Origin: JAKACA01 sp963769255
Lineage (GTDB): Bacteria > Actinomycetota > Acidimicrobiia > Acidimicrobiales > Bog-793
DNA length: 64,000 nt
Direction of reading: 5' to 3'
Assembly: GCA_963769255.1 (NCBI GenBank)
Contig: CAVYKV010000002.1
Coordinates: 62,001 to 126,000 of the forward strand
Made by a program: the position numbers and the translations under genes. Each line of letters opens with the position of its first letter. Position 1 is the first letter of the stretch. Below, piece after piece: positions 53,101-62,442 of the stretch. Below the pieces are notes generated by a model that saw only the letters and a list, made by a program, of their open reading frames with translations, had not been told where the DNA came from and ran no database searches.

Positions 53101-53652
53101 ATGGCTGAGGCGGCGGTTGACGAGTTTGGGCGACCCGAGCCGCCTTCTGACGCCGGCGAGGTGGCGACGCTGCTCTGGTTTCTCGACGCACAGCGGGCGA
53201 CGCTGGAGCGGAAGTGCCGTGGGTTGAGCGATGAGCAGTTGCGGGTGAGGCTGCCGCCTTCCTCCATGACCCTCGGCGGGCTGCTCAAGCACTTGGCCTG
53301 TGTCGAGGACTCCTGGTTCACCGAGACGGTGGCCGGTGAACCACTTCCGGAGCCATGGGCCGGTGTCGACTTCGAGGCGGACCCGGAGTGGGACTGGCAC
53401 ACCGCAGCGCTCGAGTCGGGCGAGCACCTGCGTGCTCTGTGGACGGAGCGGGTTAACCGGTCCCGCTTCGTCGTACAGGCACAGCTCTGCCAGGATGGAG
53501 AGGCAGCCCTCAACGAGACCCACCCGGCCTGGGGGTGGCAGGATCCTGTTTCTTTGCGGTGGGTCCTGGTGCACATGATCGAGGAGTACGCGCGACACAA
53601 CGGGCACGCCGATCTGATGCGCGAGTCGATCGACGGGCAAACGGGCGGCTGA
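53101..53652 (+). CDS. DinB-family (DUF664) protein
   Basis: The 183-residue protein matches the DinB-like DUF664 group: LLWFLDAQRATLERKCRGLSDEQLR, TLGGLLKHLACVEDSWFTETV with the first metal histidine, and the C-terminal LRWVLVHMIEEYARHNGHADLMRE with two more. The three histidines would bind a divalent metal in a four-helix bundle. Relatives include mycothiol- or bacillithiol-dependent transferases, which suits an actinobacterium. The start is ATG 53101, directly after a -10-like box. Confidence 0.87.
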   Translation: MAEAAVDEFGRPEPPSDAGEVATLLWFLDAQRATLERKCRGLSDEQLRVRLPPSSMTLGGLLKHLACVEDSWFTETVAGEPLPEPWAGVDFEADPEWDWHTAALESGEHLRALWTERVNRSRFVVQAQLCQDGEAALNETHPAWGWQDPVSLRWVLVHMIEEYARHNGHADLMRESIDGQTGG

Positions 53653-53676
53653 AGGTGGCAGGCCGGCCTGGTGGCG

Positions 53677-55656
53677 CTACGTGCTCGCCTTCAGCAGCAG
53701 GTCGGGGCGGAGATCCGCCAGGGTCACACGGCGGACGGCCGAGCCAGCAGGCCCACCGGGGACGCTGAAGGCATAGAGGTTGCCGTCGGTGGAACCGACG
53801 TACACGACGCCGTTGGCCACGACGGCGGAGGCGTCCACGGCGGCGCCGGTCCTGAACGCCCAGAGCCTGGCGCCGGTGGCGGCATCGATGGCGTAGACGT
53901 CGTGGTCGGTCGAGCCCACGTACACGACGCCGTTGGCCACGGCGGGCTTGCCTTCCACATCTCCGCTGATGGTGTCTCCCCAGATGACTCCGCCGCCGAA
54001 GGCGTCGAGTGCGTAGACACCGCCACCGGGGTAGCCCACGTACACCACGCCGTCCACGACCGTGGGGGAAGAGGTCACGCCGGTGCCGTCATTGGGGGTC
54101 ACGCTGAAGTTCCAGAGCTCGGTGCCCTTGGTGGCGTCAATGGCGTAGAGGCGGTCGTCGTCCGAGCCCACGTAGACGACGTTGTCGTAGACGGTCGGTG
54201 AGGAGACCACGTCTCCGCCGGTCACGAGGTCCCAGAGCTCGTGACCGTTGCTCGGATTGATGGCCCAGATCGTGAATTCGTCCGAGCCCACGTACTCCAC
54301 CCCGTTGGAAACCGCCGGTGAGGATTCCACGGCGTCGATCGGTCCGGTGAGCCACGACCGGCTGCCGGTGCTGGCGTTGAGGGCCATGAGGCTGCCGTCG
54401 GACGTGCCCACGTACACCACGCCCTTCACGATCGCAGGTGAAGAGTCCACGAGCGGGCCGGTCAGGGTGCTCCACAGCTTCGCCCCAGTCGTGGCCTCGA
54501 GGGCGTAGAACACGCCGGGGAGACCCGAGGTCCCGAAGTACACGACGCCGCCAACGACCGCCGGCGAGGAACTGACGGTCCCCGAGGTTGCAAAGGACCA
54601 CAACCTGGCGCCCGTGGCGGCCTTGATGGCTTCGAGGCTGTCCTTGGCGCCGACGTACACGACGCCATCGACCACCGCCGGCGTGGACGTGACGGCAGCT
54701 CCGGTCCGAAAGCTCCACAGCAGGCTCAGGTCGCCCACGTTCGAGAGGTTCAGGGTGTTCTCGTACGGATTGGTCCCGCTGTGGGTCGGCCCGTAGCCGA
54801 ACTGCGCCCAGTTCGTGGAGACGGTGAATGGCTCTTGGGCCGCAAGGGTGCTGCGGCGGCCGACGGCGCTGACCCAGGCCGTCCCGGGCTGGCTCGAGGC
54901 CGGCACAGGGAAGCCGGGGTACGAGAAGTCGCCGTGGGCGTTCGTCGCGACCAACGCTTCGTCGGCTTCACCGATGTAGAGGTCGACGAGCTCGTGCGGG
55001 TCGTATCCGGAGCCGCTGACGGTGACGAGCGACGATGGCGGCCCGCTCCTCGGCGAGAGCTCGAGCCCCAACGTGACGGTGAACTTCGAGGCTGACGTCT
55101 GGGTGAAGCCGTCGATCGTGACGGAGATCGTTCCCGTGGTGGCCATGGCGGGAACAACGGTGAGGATCTTCGTGGCAGAGCTCACCGTGCAGCTTGCGGG
55201 CGTCGAGTTGAAGGCGGCCTTGCACGGCTTGACGAAACCGCTGCCGTTGATCGTGACCGCACGCCCAACCCCACCGGCGGTGGGGGTGAACGAGGACACG
55301 GCGTCGTCGATCTGGAAGCTCTGCTTGCTCGTGGCCGTCCGCGCCCCGGCCGTCACGCTGACCACGCCCGAGGTGGCCTTGGCCGGCACCGTTGCGGTGA
55401 TCTCGTCGGAAGAGAGCACCCTGAACCGAGCGCTGACTCCGTGGAACGACACCTTGGTCACCTTGGCGAACCCCGCCCCGGTGATCAGTTCAGTGACGCC
55501 GGCCTTGCCCCGCGACGGGCTGACCGAGGTGATCGCGGGCTTGGGGGCCGCTGACGCAGCCGCCGGACCGGCGGCGAGGAGCCCTCCGACCAATATCAGC
55601 AAGGTGGTCACCGCCAGAGCGACCGGCCGCTTCGCCCTCGGTTGCAGCAGTCGCAT
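53677..55656 (-). CDS. Secreted IPT/TIG and PQQ-like beta-propeller protein
   Basis: The 659-residue product has a signal peptide (AVTTLLILVGGLLAAGPAAASAA) and then three IPT/TIG-type immunoglobulin-like domains (AITSVSPSRGKAGVTELITGAGF, SSFTPTAGGVGRAVTINGSGF, LELSPRSGPPSSLVTVSGSGY). A beta-propeller of about eight blades follows, each close to the pattern SSPAVVDGVVYVGSxDGxLYAxDAxTGxxLW. The blade repeats are also visible in DNA as recurring CCCACGTACACGACGCC-like stretches. PQQ-site residues cannot be confirmed, so it may be a structural or binding propeller rather than a dehydrogenase. GGGGGAA precedes the ATG. Confidence 0.88.
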   Translation of the reverse strand: MRLLQPRAKRPVALAVTTLLILVGGLLAAGPAAASAAPKPAITSVSPSRGKAGVTELITGAGFAKVTKVSFHGVSARFRVLSSDEITATVPAKATSGVVSVTAGARTATSKQSFQIDDAVSSFTPTAGGVGRAVTINGSGFVKPCKAAFNSTPASCTVSSATKILTVVPAMATTGTISVTIDGFTQTSASKFTVTLGLELSPRSGPPSSLVTVSGSGYDPHELVDLYIGEADEALVATNAHGDFSYPGFPVPASSQPGTAWVSAVGRRSTLAAQEPFTVSTNWAQFGYGPTHSGTNPYENTLNLSNVGDLSLLWSFRTGAAVTSTPAVVDGVVYVGAKDSLEAIKAATGARLWSFATSGTVSSSPAVVGGVVYFGTSGLPGVFYALEATTGAKLWSTLTGPLVDSSPAIVKGVVYVGTSDGSLMALNASTGSRSWLTGPIDAVESSPAVSNGVEYVGSDEFTIWAINPSNGHELWDLVTGGDVVSSPTVYDNVVYVGSDDDRLYAIDATKGTELWNFSVTPNDGTGVTSSPTVVDGVVYVGYPGGGVYALDAFGGGVIWGDTISGDVEGKPAVANGVVYVGSTDHDVYAIDAATGARLWAFRTGAAVDASAVVANGVVYVGSTDGNLYAFSVPGGPAGSAVRRVTLADLRPDLLLKAST

Positions 55657-56091
55657 GACAGTTCCCCCGTCTTCTGGTCCACGCCCTCTCGCAGGCAGTC
55701 AGGAGAGTCTGCACCGAACGGCGCGGCCAACGCAGGCCGAACGGCACCGCCGTAGCCGGCACGCTGGCCGAGTGGCCGGTCACGATGGAAGCGCTCGCGC
55801 CGGTCCCGGCGGGTACGCACCTAAGGGTAGAGCTGAGAATGCCGAATACAGCGGAGACGCTTCGCGTCCTCGATGCTCCTTCCGGGAGCCTCCGCCTGAT
55901 GAGACGCACAACGACCAACTCGTCTTGCAAGGTTCACGCACGAGCCGCTTCTCCCCTGAGGCGGGCCTGCGCGCTGTGTCCTCGTGGCCGGGCCGGAACG
56001 GTTGCCGGCAGCCGGCTCGCTCGTCGGCCCGTGCGAGCAGCTGAACCGGCTCCGCGTTCTCGCCACGTTCCGCCCTCAACAGCGTGCGACG
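55657..56091 (+). other. Intergenic stretch with no supported gene
   Basis: These 435 bases lie between two divergent genes. Short open frames on both strands lack similarity, a consistent codon pattern and start signals. I see no RNA fold or repeat that I can support. It presumably contains both promoters. Confidence 0.5.
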
Positions 56092-56682
56092 ATGTCACGC
56101 GTGAACGACAAGCCGGTGAGTGGTGCTCAATCGGATGACGCCGCCGACGGATCACGTCTCGGACGATTTGACGCCGCGACGCTGATCGCAGTCGAGAGAG
56201 CCAACGGCGGTGAGTGGGCCGGTCTCGGTCAGGTGATCGTCACGTTCAAGGTCGTCTTTGGCCAGATCCCAGCCGAGGACAAGTTGACGGAATCCTGTCA
56301 GCTCTTATGTGACGCAGGGCTGATCGAGTACTTCGACAACGGACTCACCCTGACCCCGGTCGGACGCAAGCTTCTACGTCGGGCGGGCTCCCCGAGTGGA
56401 GCCAAGCGTCCTCAGGTCGTGACCGAGCTGCTGGAGGATCTTGACGACCGGGACCTGGCTCCGCAGGGCTCCGTGCCGGAACCTGACCGCGCCGACGTGG
56501 CGGCCGCCATCCGGGGGCTGACGACTGAGGTCGTGGACGGTCTCGAGCGAGTCCAAGCCATGAACGCGACCCGGCAGGCACCACCCATGCCGCTCGGCAA
56601 CTTCGGCGTACGTCCTGAGTACGTGCTCCCGCTCGTGCCACCCGACGACGTGCCCGCCGAGGACGATCCATCGAGTCAGTGA
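56092..56682 (+). CDS. Winged-helix-like protein of unknown function
   Basis: The start is taken at ATG 56092 (MSRVNDKPVS), where a charged N terminus precedes a compact domain. The 196-residue protein contains ATLIAVERANGGEWAGLGQV, ESCQLLCDAGLIEYFDNGLT and LTPVGRKLLRRAG, which reads like a winged-helix fold with its beta wing. A proline-rich tail (VLPLVPPDDVPAED) follows. It might bind DNA or act as a small regulator. No family is recognised. Upstream starts would add residues of doubtful coding character. Confidence 0.6.
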   Translation: MSRVNDKPVSGAQSDDAADGSRLGRFDAATLIAVERANGGEWAGLGQVIVTFKVVFGQIPAEDKLTESCQLLCDAGLIEYFDNGLTLTPVGRKLLRRAGSPSGAKRPQVVTELLEDLDDRDLAPQGSVPEPDRADVAAAIRGLTTEVVDGLERVQAMNATRQAPPMPLGNFGVRPEYVLPLVPPDDVPAEDDPSSQ

Positions 56683-56759
56683 AAGAGGCGGGCCAACGGC
56701 GTTTCGGTCGCCCGCTCAGACGCCTGGCGATCGGATCGAGCTTCCGTCAGTGAACGGAG

Positions 56760-57653
56760 TCAGCAGCGAGCGAGGAGTTCGTCAAGAATCTCGCCCTCGC
56801 GGTGGAAGCTTGCCAGATGCCCCTCGTCGTCACCGAAGAGCCGCAGTTGTGAATGGGGAATTTGTTCGAGCAGTCGTTGTGCGGCACTGAGCGGCGCATT
56901 GGCGTCCGAGCCGGCATGCCACCAGGTCAGCGATGTCCGAACGGCAGGCAGGTCGACGTCTCGCCAGTCTCCACACAAGGCGAGTCCCTCGTCGAACCAC
57001 CCGTCGATCCCCTGCCGCAGCGCCTCCTCGATGGAGACCGTCAGGGACTCCTGCCAGCCCGGGTCGCCCATGACCACGCGATCGGACTCCGGTGCGTTGT
57101 CCATTACCTCTCGGAAGGCGGCCAGCGGGTCGGCCAGAAGCGCCTCGCGCGCCTCGGCCATTAGCCGCCGGACGCCAGCCAAGTCGCCGGCCCGATGAAG
57201 GCGGTGCGATTGCCGGTTCAGTCCGATCTCCCGATCCTCTTCCGCTTCGGTCGTCGGAGCCGCTCCCACCAGGATTGTCATCGCTCGCATCCGTGAGGGG
57301 TGACGGGCGGCGAACGCCAACTGGTGGGGGGCGCTTCCGCTGCCCCCAATGACGTGCACCGACTCGAGCCCAAGCTGGTCCAGGATCGCCGCACAGTCAT
57401 CGGCGGGCTCAGCGAAGCCGCGCCCGGGGAGTCGGGTTGACGCTCCGAAGCCCGGTCTCTCGGTCGTGATCATCAACAGGTCGCGCGCCTGCCACGGTGT
57501 CCGGTCGGCCCTCACGCTGTAACGGCAGCCCGGCGTACCGGGTAGACGTAGCACCGGCACCCCGTCACTTCGCCCCCACTCGCTCCAAGCCACCGTGCGC
57601 CCGTCTGGTCGCAGCAGTCGGCCCTCACGCACTCCGTCCAACAGTCCAGCCAC
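56760..57653 (-). CDS. Alpha/beta hydrolase
   Basis: The 297-residue protein has the hydrolase order: the oxyanion region VLRLPGTPGCRYS, TERPGFGAST, the nucleophile elbow HVIGGSGSAPHQLAFAARHP with the catalytic serine in G-G-S-G-S, and the catalytic histidine in GDDEGHLASFH near the C terminus. A cap domain lies between. It resembles esterases and haloperoxidase-like hydrolases; the substrate is unknown. It starts at GTG 57653. A weak AACGCT box lies 6 bases upstream, a poorer version of the leaderless pattern seen elsewhere. Confidence 0.87.
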   Translation of the reverse strand: MAGLLDGVREGRLLRPDGRTVAWSEWGRSDGVPVLRLPGTPGCRYSVRADRTPWQARDLLMITTERPGFGASTRLPGRGFAEPADDCAAILDQLGLESVHVIGGSGSAPHQLAFAARHPSRMRAMTILVGAAPTTEAEEDREIGLNRQSHRLHRAGDLAGVRRLMAEAREALLADPLAAFREVMDNAPESDRVVMGDPGWQESLTVSIEEALRQGIDGWFDEGLALCGDWRDVDLPAVRTSLTWWHAGSDANAPLSAAQRLLEQIPHSQLRLFGDDEGHLASFHREGEILDELLARC

Positions 57654-58079
57654 GCCCGTAGCGTTGCACAGCCCGTGGAGTGCTGTGAGGTGCGAGCCTG
57701 GTCTGCTTCCGGGTTGACCTCCTCCTGGTCTTCCGACGACTGCACGACGCTTCCTCTCGGTGTCCGGTCGCTACGAACGATCACCGCTGGGGGGATCGTC
57801 GAAGGGCTGGTGCTCGCCTGAGCACGCGCCGACGAGACTTCGGTTCAGCGCCCAGTGCCACGCGTCAGGCAACAGCTCGCGAACCTGGGACGAGCCATCA
57901 ACGCTCGAAATCAAGCTCCAGGCACCTGCCCAAGGGAGGCGTGAGCCGTCGGCCGGCGGTCCTCGCCGGCGCCCTCCAGGTCCCCACTATGCGCCCGGCC
58001 GCCCGGGGTCGGCTGCCTTGCCGTCTCCTCGCCGGCCCCCGCCGGCCCATCTCTCGCCGCCGTGGTCGCCCTTGGCGGC
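57654..58079 (-). other. Intergenic stretch with no supported gene
   Basis: I find no convincing gene or RNA in these 426 bases. The proline- and arginine-rich frames on both strands look like shadows of GC-rich sequence. The region must hold the promoter of the hydrolase gene or the 3' end of the membrane-protein transcript. Confidence 0.5.
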
Positions 58080-59819
58080 TCATGGCCCCGGACCGGCTGC
58101 ACCGGACGGAGGAATCTGAAAAGGTCGGGCGTACACGAGGACGTTGTATCCCGCAATGGCGTAGGCGTCCTCCGGTCGTCCCCAGGATCTCGCCGCCGAA
58201 GTGGCATCGACCCCCTCATAGGCGGGAGTCTGATAAACGAGGAATTGGAACGACTGCCCCTTATACCAGCTGGAGGGCGACTCGTAGAGGCTCCTGCCGA
58301 TCCGACCGTCACCCAGTCCCCACACGGGGCGGACCGCGACGTGCCCGTCGCTTTCGACCGTGCACACGCTTGCCGACCAATAGTCACCGACGCCGCGGGT
58401 GAGGTCGTGATCCTCAAGAAAGGTCACGAGGCGGTCAGCGCTCGGCACTGGTGGGGTCCGCGCCACCATGAAGCCGATCCCGGCGGCCGCACACAACATG
58501 GCGGCTACACCGGCCACCCCGAGCAGCCGGGTGACGAGCCGGTGGGAGAACCGCTCCCAAGCTCGCGCCACGATCCGCCCGGAGAGCACGCAGGCGAACA
58601 TGACGCTAGGAACGAGATAGCGGGTGCCCGGGGGACCCGTGGTGGCGAGGAGGACGAAGATCACGACCGGACCGGCCACCGCTGCGAGGAGGGTGTCGTC
58701 GAGGAAGCGGTCCCGCTGGTCGGCTGTGGCACCGTGCGGGCGGAGGACACTCACCGTGACCGCCACTACGGCGGCGAGCAAACATGCGACCACGAGCACA
58801 GTCCCCAGGAGGTGGGTGTGCTGGAGGTCGATTGGAACGACGGCGGCGCCGAACAGGTGGGTGTTGAAGCCGAGAAGACTGCCACCGTAGACGGGGATCG
58901 CCTTCAGATTGATGGCCCTCTGGTGGCTGTGCACGATCGCCATGGCGGCTCCCTGACTGAACCCGCCGAGAGCGCTCCGAACCCAGTACACGAGCAGGCC
59001 GACCACCCCGCCACCGGCGGCGGCGGATGCCGGTACGAGAGCCGGCCGCCACGCCCGCTCCCGCAAGGCTGCGAGGGCCGCGGCAACAAGGATCGGAACG
59101 ATCGCATAGGCGACGAGCAAGAGATCGCTCGCCATCCCGAGGCCGAGCAGGACTATGGCAAGAACGAAGCTCCAGTCGGCGCGGCGACGTTGCAGGAGCA
59201 AGAACGCGACGAGAGCGACGAGGACCGTGCTCACGTGGAAGCCGTTCCCCAGCATGAACCTGGCGAGCGAACGCGTGGGGAGCACGAGCAGAGCAGCAAC
59301 GGTGGCCATCCCCACGGGGACCGCCGCGCCGCGGCGCCCGTGCGCGGCGATGAGGGCACCCGCCATGACGCTCAGCGCCGCCATAACGGCCGGCTCCACG
59401 TTGAACAGGATCGGCCGAAGACCGAAGACGTGCACTGCCCCGGCGTAGAAGAGCGCATCAGTCGCCCACAACGAGTCGCTCGTGAGAATCCAGCCGTGCA
59501 GGAGCCAGTTCCCTTCGCCCATGGCTTGTCCGGCGAGGATCGTTGAAGCCTTGTCGGAGCCGCCCGGAAAGACGCGCACCGAGACGATGTAGAACAGGTA
59601 CGTCACCGCCGCGAGGGCAACGAGCAACACTGCGAGCAAGCCGGGTCGCCGGCCGATCGGGCCCCCTCCCGGCCTCGGGCGGACATGGCGTCGCCTCGTC
59701 AAGGGTGGCGACGCCCTCGGGGCAGAGGCCTCTTCCTCCACGGGCGACACGCTACTTGGAAGGGTGCGGCTCCTTTCCTCAGCGGCGACCGAGGCGCCGG
59801 CGTCCCATTGGCCACTCAA
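58080..59819 (-). CDS. Polytopic membrane protein, possible GT-C transferase
   Basis: The 579-residue product has a basic, proline-rich cytoplasmic N terminus of about 58 residues and about ten membrane helices. A C-terminal outer domain begins near residue 470 (RLVTFLEDHDLTRGVGDYW). The first outer loop contains FPGGSDKASTILAGQAMGEGNWLLHGW, with an acidic residue placed as in GT-C enzymes. The pattern of many helices followed by a soluble outer domain resembles lipid-linked-sugar transferases, but no diagnostic motif is certain. It differs clearly in sequence from the GT-C-like protein at 38998. The substrate is unknown. Confidence 0.72.
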   Translation of the reverse strand: MSGQWDAGASVAAEERSRTLPSSVSPVEEEASAPRASPPLTRRRHVRPRPGGGPIGRRPGLLAVLLVALAAVTYLFYIVSVRVFPGGSDKASTILAGQAMGEGNWLLHGWILTSDSLWATDALFYAGAVHVFGLRPILFNVEPAVMAALSVMAGALIAAHGRRGAAVPVGMATVAALLVLPTRSLARFMLGNGFHVSTVLVALVAFLLLQRRRADWSFVLAIVLLGLGMASDLLLVAYAIVPILVAAALAALRERAWRPALVPASAAAGGGVVGLLVYWVRSALGGFSQGAAMAIVHSHQRAINLKAIPVYGGSLLGFNTHLFGAAVVPIDLQHTHLLGTVLVVACLLAAVVAVTVSVLRPHGATADQRDRFLDDTLLAAVAGPVVIFVLLATTGPPGTRYLVPSVMFACVLSGRIVARAWERFSHRLVTRLLGVAGVAAMLCAAAGIGFMVARTPPVPSADRLVTFLEDHDLTRGVGDYWSASVCTVESDGHVAVRPVWGLGDGRIGRSLYESPSSWYKGQSFQFLVYQTPAYEGVDATSAARSWGRPEDAYAIAGYNVLVYARPFQIPPSGAAGPGP

Positions 59820-59904
59820 GGGCCGGCTCGCAGGTCGGCGCCCATCTCCCTCTAGCTGACCGTGACTGCCTGCTCGCGGGCGGCCTCACGCGCGGGAGCG
59901 CCGG

Positions 59905-60600
59905 CTACCACCGCATGAGACCCGGAAAACGATCCCGAAGCACCGAGCGGCTCTCGGCCGACCACTCGTCGGCGACACCGAGAAGGGTGAGGTTGGGCAG
60001 CCTTGTCACGAAGTCGAACGCCGCCGGTGAGAGATTCTCCTCTTCCAGATAGAGCGTCTCCAGTGCCTGAAGGGACGCGAGCTGCTGTACGGCATCCTCT
60101 GTGAATCGATTCCCCCAGGTCTGCAGGTAGACGAGATTCTCGAGCCGGGCCACGTAGGGCAGCACCCGATCATCGAAGTCCGTCCAGCCGAGATAGAGCC
60201 GCTTGAGGCCTGGTGCCAGGTGCGGTAGGACGCAGAGCAATTCGGCATCCACGCCGGGACGGCGGAGCCCCACCACGAGGACCGTAATGCTCTTCCTCGG
60301 AAGCTCATACAAGAAGCCAAGGTGCAAGGGCGGTCCCTCGCCGCCCGAGAGACTCCAACTCTGATCTGACGTCGATTCACTGGCGACCTGCCCTCCCCTC
60401 GTCACTCGGCTCGTGATGAAACCGCCGCCGCTGAAGGGGTCTCGCTCGACGGACTCAATTCGATGGACCGTTAACGAGATCTCCGCATCGTCGGGGACGT
60501 CGACGACGCCCGTCGCAAGGATCGGCCCCTCATCGTCTGGAGCACCGAGCCAGTCGAGGGTCCCAACGATCTCGTTGGCTGGGAACGACAAATGCCCCAC
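59905..60600 (-). CDS. Leucine-rich-repeat-like protein
   Basis: The 231-residue protein has a beta-type N-terminal half. The C-terminal half contains leucine-rich-repeat-like units: APGLKRLYLGWTDFDDRVL, ARLENLVYLQTWGNRFTEDAV, ASLQALETLYLEEENLS and TRLPNLTLLGVADEW. Such units usually form binding surfaces. No signal peptide or membrane segment is seen, so it is probably cytosolic. The start GTG 60600 has a TAGCAT box exactly 6 bases upstream. No partner or function can be named. Confidence 0.75.
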   Translation of the reverse strand: MGHLSFPANEIVGTLDWLGAPDDEGPILATGVVDVPDDAEISLTVHRIESVERDPFSGGGFITSRVTRGGQVASESTSDQSWSLSGGEGPPLHLGFLYELPRKSITVLVVGLRRPGVDAELLCVLPHLAPGLKRLYLGWTDFDDRVLPYVARLENLVYLQTWGNRFTEDAVQQLASLQALETLYLEEENLSPAAFDFVTRLPNLTLLGVADEWSAESRSVLRDRFPGLMRW

Positions 60601-60606
60601 GCTCTG

Positions 60607-60612
60607 ATGCTA
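60607..60612 (-). promoter_or_regulatory. Probable -10 box of the leucine-rich-repeat gene (leaderless)
   Basis: TAGCAT on the minus strand lies 6 bases before GTG 60600. Confidence 0.5.
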
Positions 60613-60761
60613 AGCCACTGAACAATGTCGGACGACCGAGCGGCCGGGCGCTGCCCGCTCCGGGCCTTCTTCTCCCGGCTGCCCTCCCGGGCTCGTTGCT
60701 CTCGGCCCCCTTCGCCGGCATCAGCCGCAAGATCACAGAGGGGCCATGCGTCTCTCGTGTA

Positions 60762-61126
60762 GTGAGTGTGCTGCCCGCACGGGCAACGCTGTCGAACCTT
60801 GGGCTGGGCATCCTTCTCGCCGTAACGTGCCTCACGGGCTGCTCCACGGCCACGTCGGCGGCTGCGCACCGCGCCACAACGAGCACCGGAAGCACCATCG
60901 GGACGAGCCGGAGCGGGCCTCGCCTACCTCCACAAGGCCGGGTCGTCGAGGGCGAGCTGGTCGGCTGTCGTGGCAGACAGTTCATTCGGACCTTGGGTTC
61001 GCGACCGCCCCAGACTTCGTGACGCCTGAGGTCGGTTGGTCGGGAAACGAAGCTTCCGTCCAGTACGGAACGACAGACGGCGGTGCTCTCTGGACCCCAG
61101 TCTCACTCCCACCAGGGCAGGCTTGA
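60762..61126 (+). pseudogene. Broken lipoprotein gene with BNR-like end
   Basis: A frame from about GTG 60762 encodes a lipoprotein signal (NLGLGILLAVTCLTGCSTATSA, lipobox LTGC) but stops early. In another frame, about 60955-61126, the sequence reads TVHSDLGFATAPDFVTPEVGW and QYGTTDGGALWTPVSLP, an Asp-box (BNR) segment that normally belongs further along such a protein. The two parts cannot be read together, and most of the middle is missing. It looks like a decayed relative of the intact lipoprotein gene that starts 5 bases downstream. Confidence 0.65.
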
Positions 61127-61130
61127 CCCA

Positions 61131-62305
61131 ATGGGTCGCGTGGTTCGTGCACGGCAACGAGCGGCTTGGAGGGTCGCCACGATTGCCGGTCTGTCTCTCA
61201 CCGCCTGTCTCGCCGGCTGCACGACGAGCCTGCCGGTCCCGACGACGCTGCCGGGTTCGCCCTCGGGCCCCCCGACGACGTCGTCCCCGCCTACCGCAAC
61301 GCCCGTCACCTGGGGTCCGGCGACCGGAACGGCTGGCGACTTCTGGCTAGTCGGCACCTACACCTGCTCCAAGCAGTGGGTGTGCCTCGACATCGTGAGG
61401 AGCGTCGACGGAGAAGCCACCTTCCAACGAGTCGGTGCGCCGGGCGTTCGCTCCCAGCAACGCCTGAGTTCTGGCGTGGGCTCGTTCGTGTTCGCGAATG
61501 CCCATGACAAATACGTGACTCTGAGCGAATACAGCACCGTCAGCGGATTCGACCGGCTTTACTGGTCGGCCGACGGGGGCGAGTCCTGGGGGTTGGTCCC
61601 GCTGAGCGGTCAGCTCGCCTCCCCGGTCGTCGCAACCGGTGGCCGGGTCTACATCCTCGTGACACCCTGTCCGGCTTCGAGACAATACGCGTGTCACACG
61701 CTCGCCCTCGCATCAGCCCGCGTCGGCTCCGACCCATGGCATACGCTCGCCGTTCCTGCGGTGCAAGGTTTCTCCGAGACGACGATGGCCGCTTTCGGAT
61801 CGACCGTGTGGCTCGGCTTCGTGCACAACGGCGGAGGATCGCTCGAGGTGATGAAGTCGAACGACGACGGTCGGCACTTCTCTGCACCGAGAGTCATCCC
61901 GCTTGTGCAAGGTCTCAGCTGTCAGCTCTCCGCTACCTCGGCCTCAACCTTGTGGGGTTACTGCGTGACGGGCATGGAGGGCTACGGCATCCGCTCCGCC
62001 GACGGCGGCCGGGCGTTCACAAACTTCCTGCGGGCGTCGAACAGCACCAGTTTCCTGCCGTTCTCGAACAGCGTGGCCGTCTACGATATTCCGCTCATAG
62101 GAGGCTTCCTCACCACAGATGGCGGCCTCCACTTCACGCGGCTCCTGCTATCCACCCACACTGGCTTTGTCATTGCCTCCGCGAGTCCGACGAGGTGGTT
62201 AGCAGTGGGGACCTGTCATCCTCGCCGAGGCCCTTGAATCAGCTTTGGCTGACTGACAACGCCGGGCACTCATGGAGCGTCGAGCAAGTTCCAGCTCTTG
62301 GATGA
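61131..62305 (+). CDS. Lipoprotein with Asp-box (BNR) repeats, C-terminal frameshift
   Basis: The start is ATG 61131, and the lipobox is SLTACLAGC followed by a Pro/Thr/Ser linker. The extracellular domain has repeats of the type LYWSADGGESWGLVPL, VMKSNDDGRHF, IRSADGGRAFTNF and FLTTDGGLHFTRL, consistent with a BNR/sialidase-like propeller. The frame ends at TGA 62237. One base added near 62230 lets it continue as LNQLWLTDNAGHSWSVEQVP to TGA 62305, which supplies the last blade and gives 391 residues. The break may be a sequence error or a recent mutation. No catalytic residues are recognised. Confidence 0.75.
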
Positions 62306-62430
62306 CGAGACCTTGAGCACCCCGCTACCGCCGCGCGCCCTGGAGCGCCTTCCGCGGCCGATATGGGATCACCATTTGTCCGGGCTGGTCTAGTGTCAGA
62401 CCTCGCGTAGGACGATTCCCTTCCGGGACC

Positions 62431-62436
62431 TAGGCT
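62431..62436 (+). promoter_or_regulatory. Probable -10 box of the acetyltransferase gene (leaderless)
   Basis: TAGGCT lies 6 bases before GTG 62443. This argues for that start instead of GTG 62437, which directly touches the box. Confidence 0.5.
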
Positions 62437-62442
62437 GTGACC

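Noticed and set aside
53790..54760. DNA repeat array, considered as a CRISPR or other repeat locus
   Set aside because: The regularly spaced similar stretches encode beta-propeller blades in one long reading frame, and spacers and repeats are not distinct.
61691..62305. Separate gene overlapping the lipoprotein
   Set aside because: Only its last 25 codons are meaningful, and they are the frameshifted end of the lipoprotein gene.
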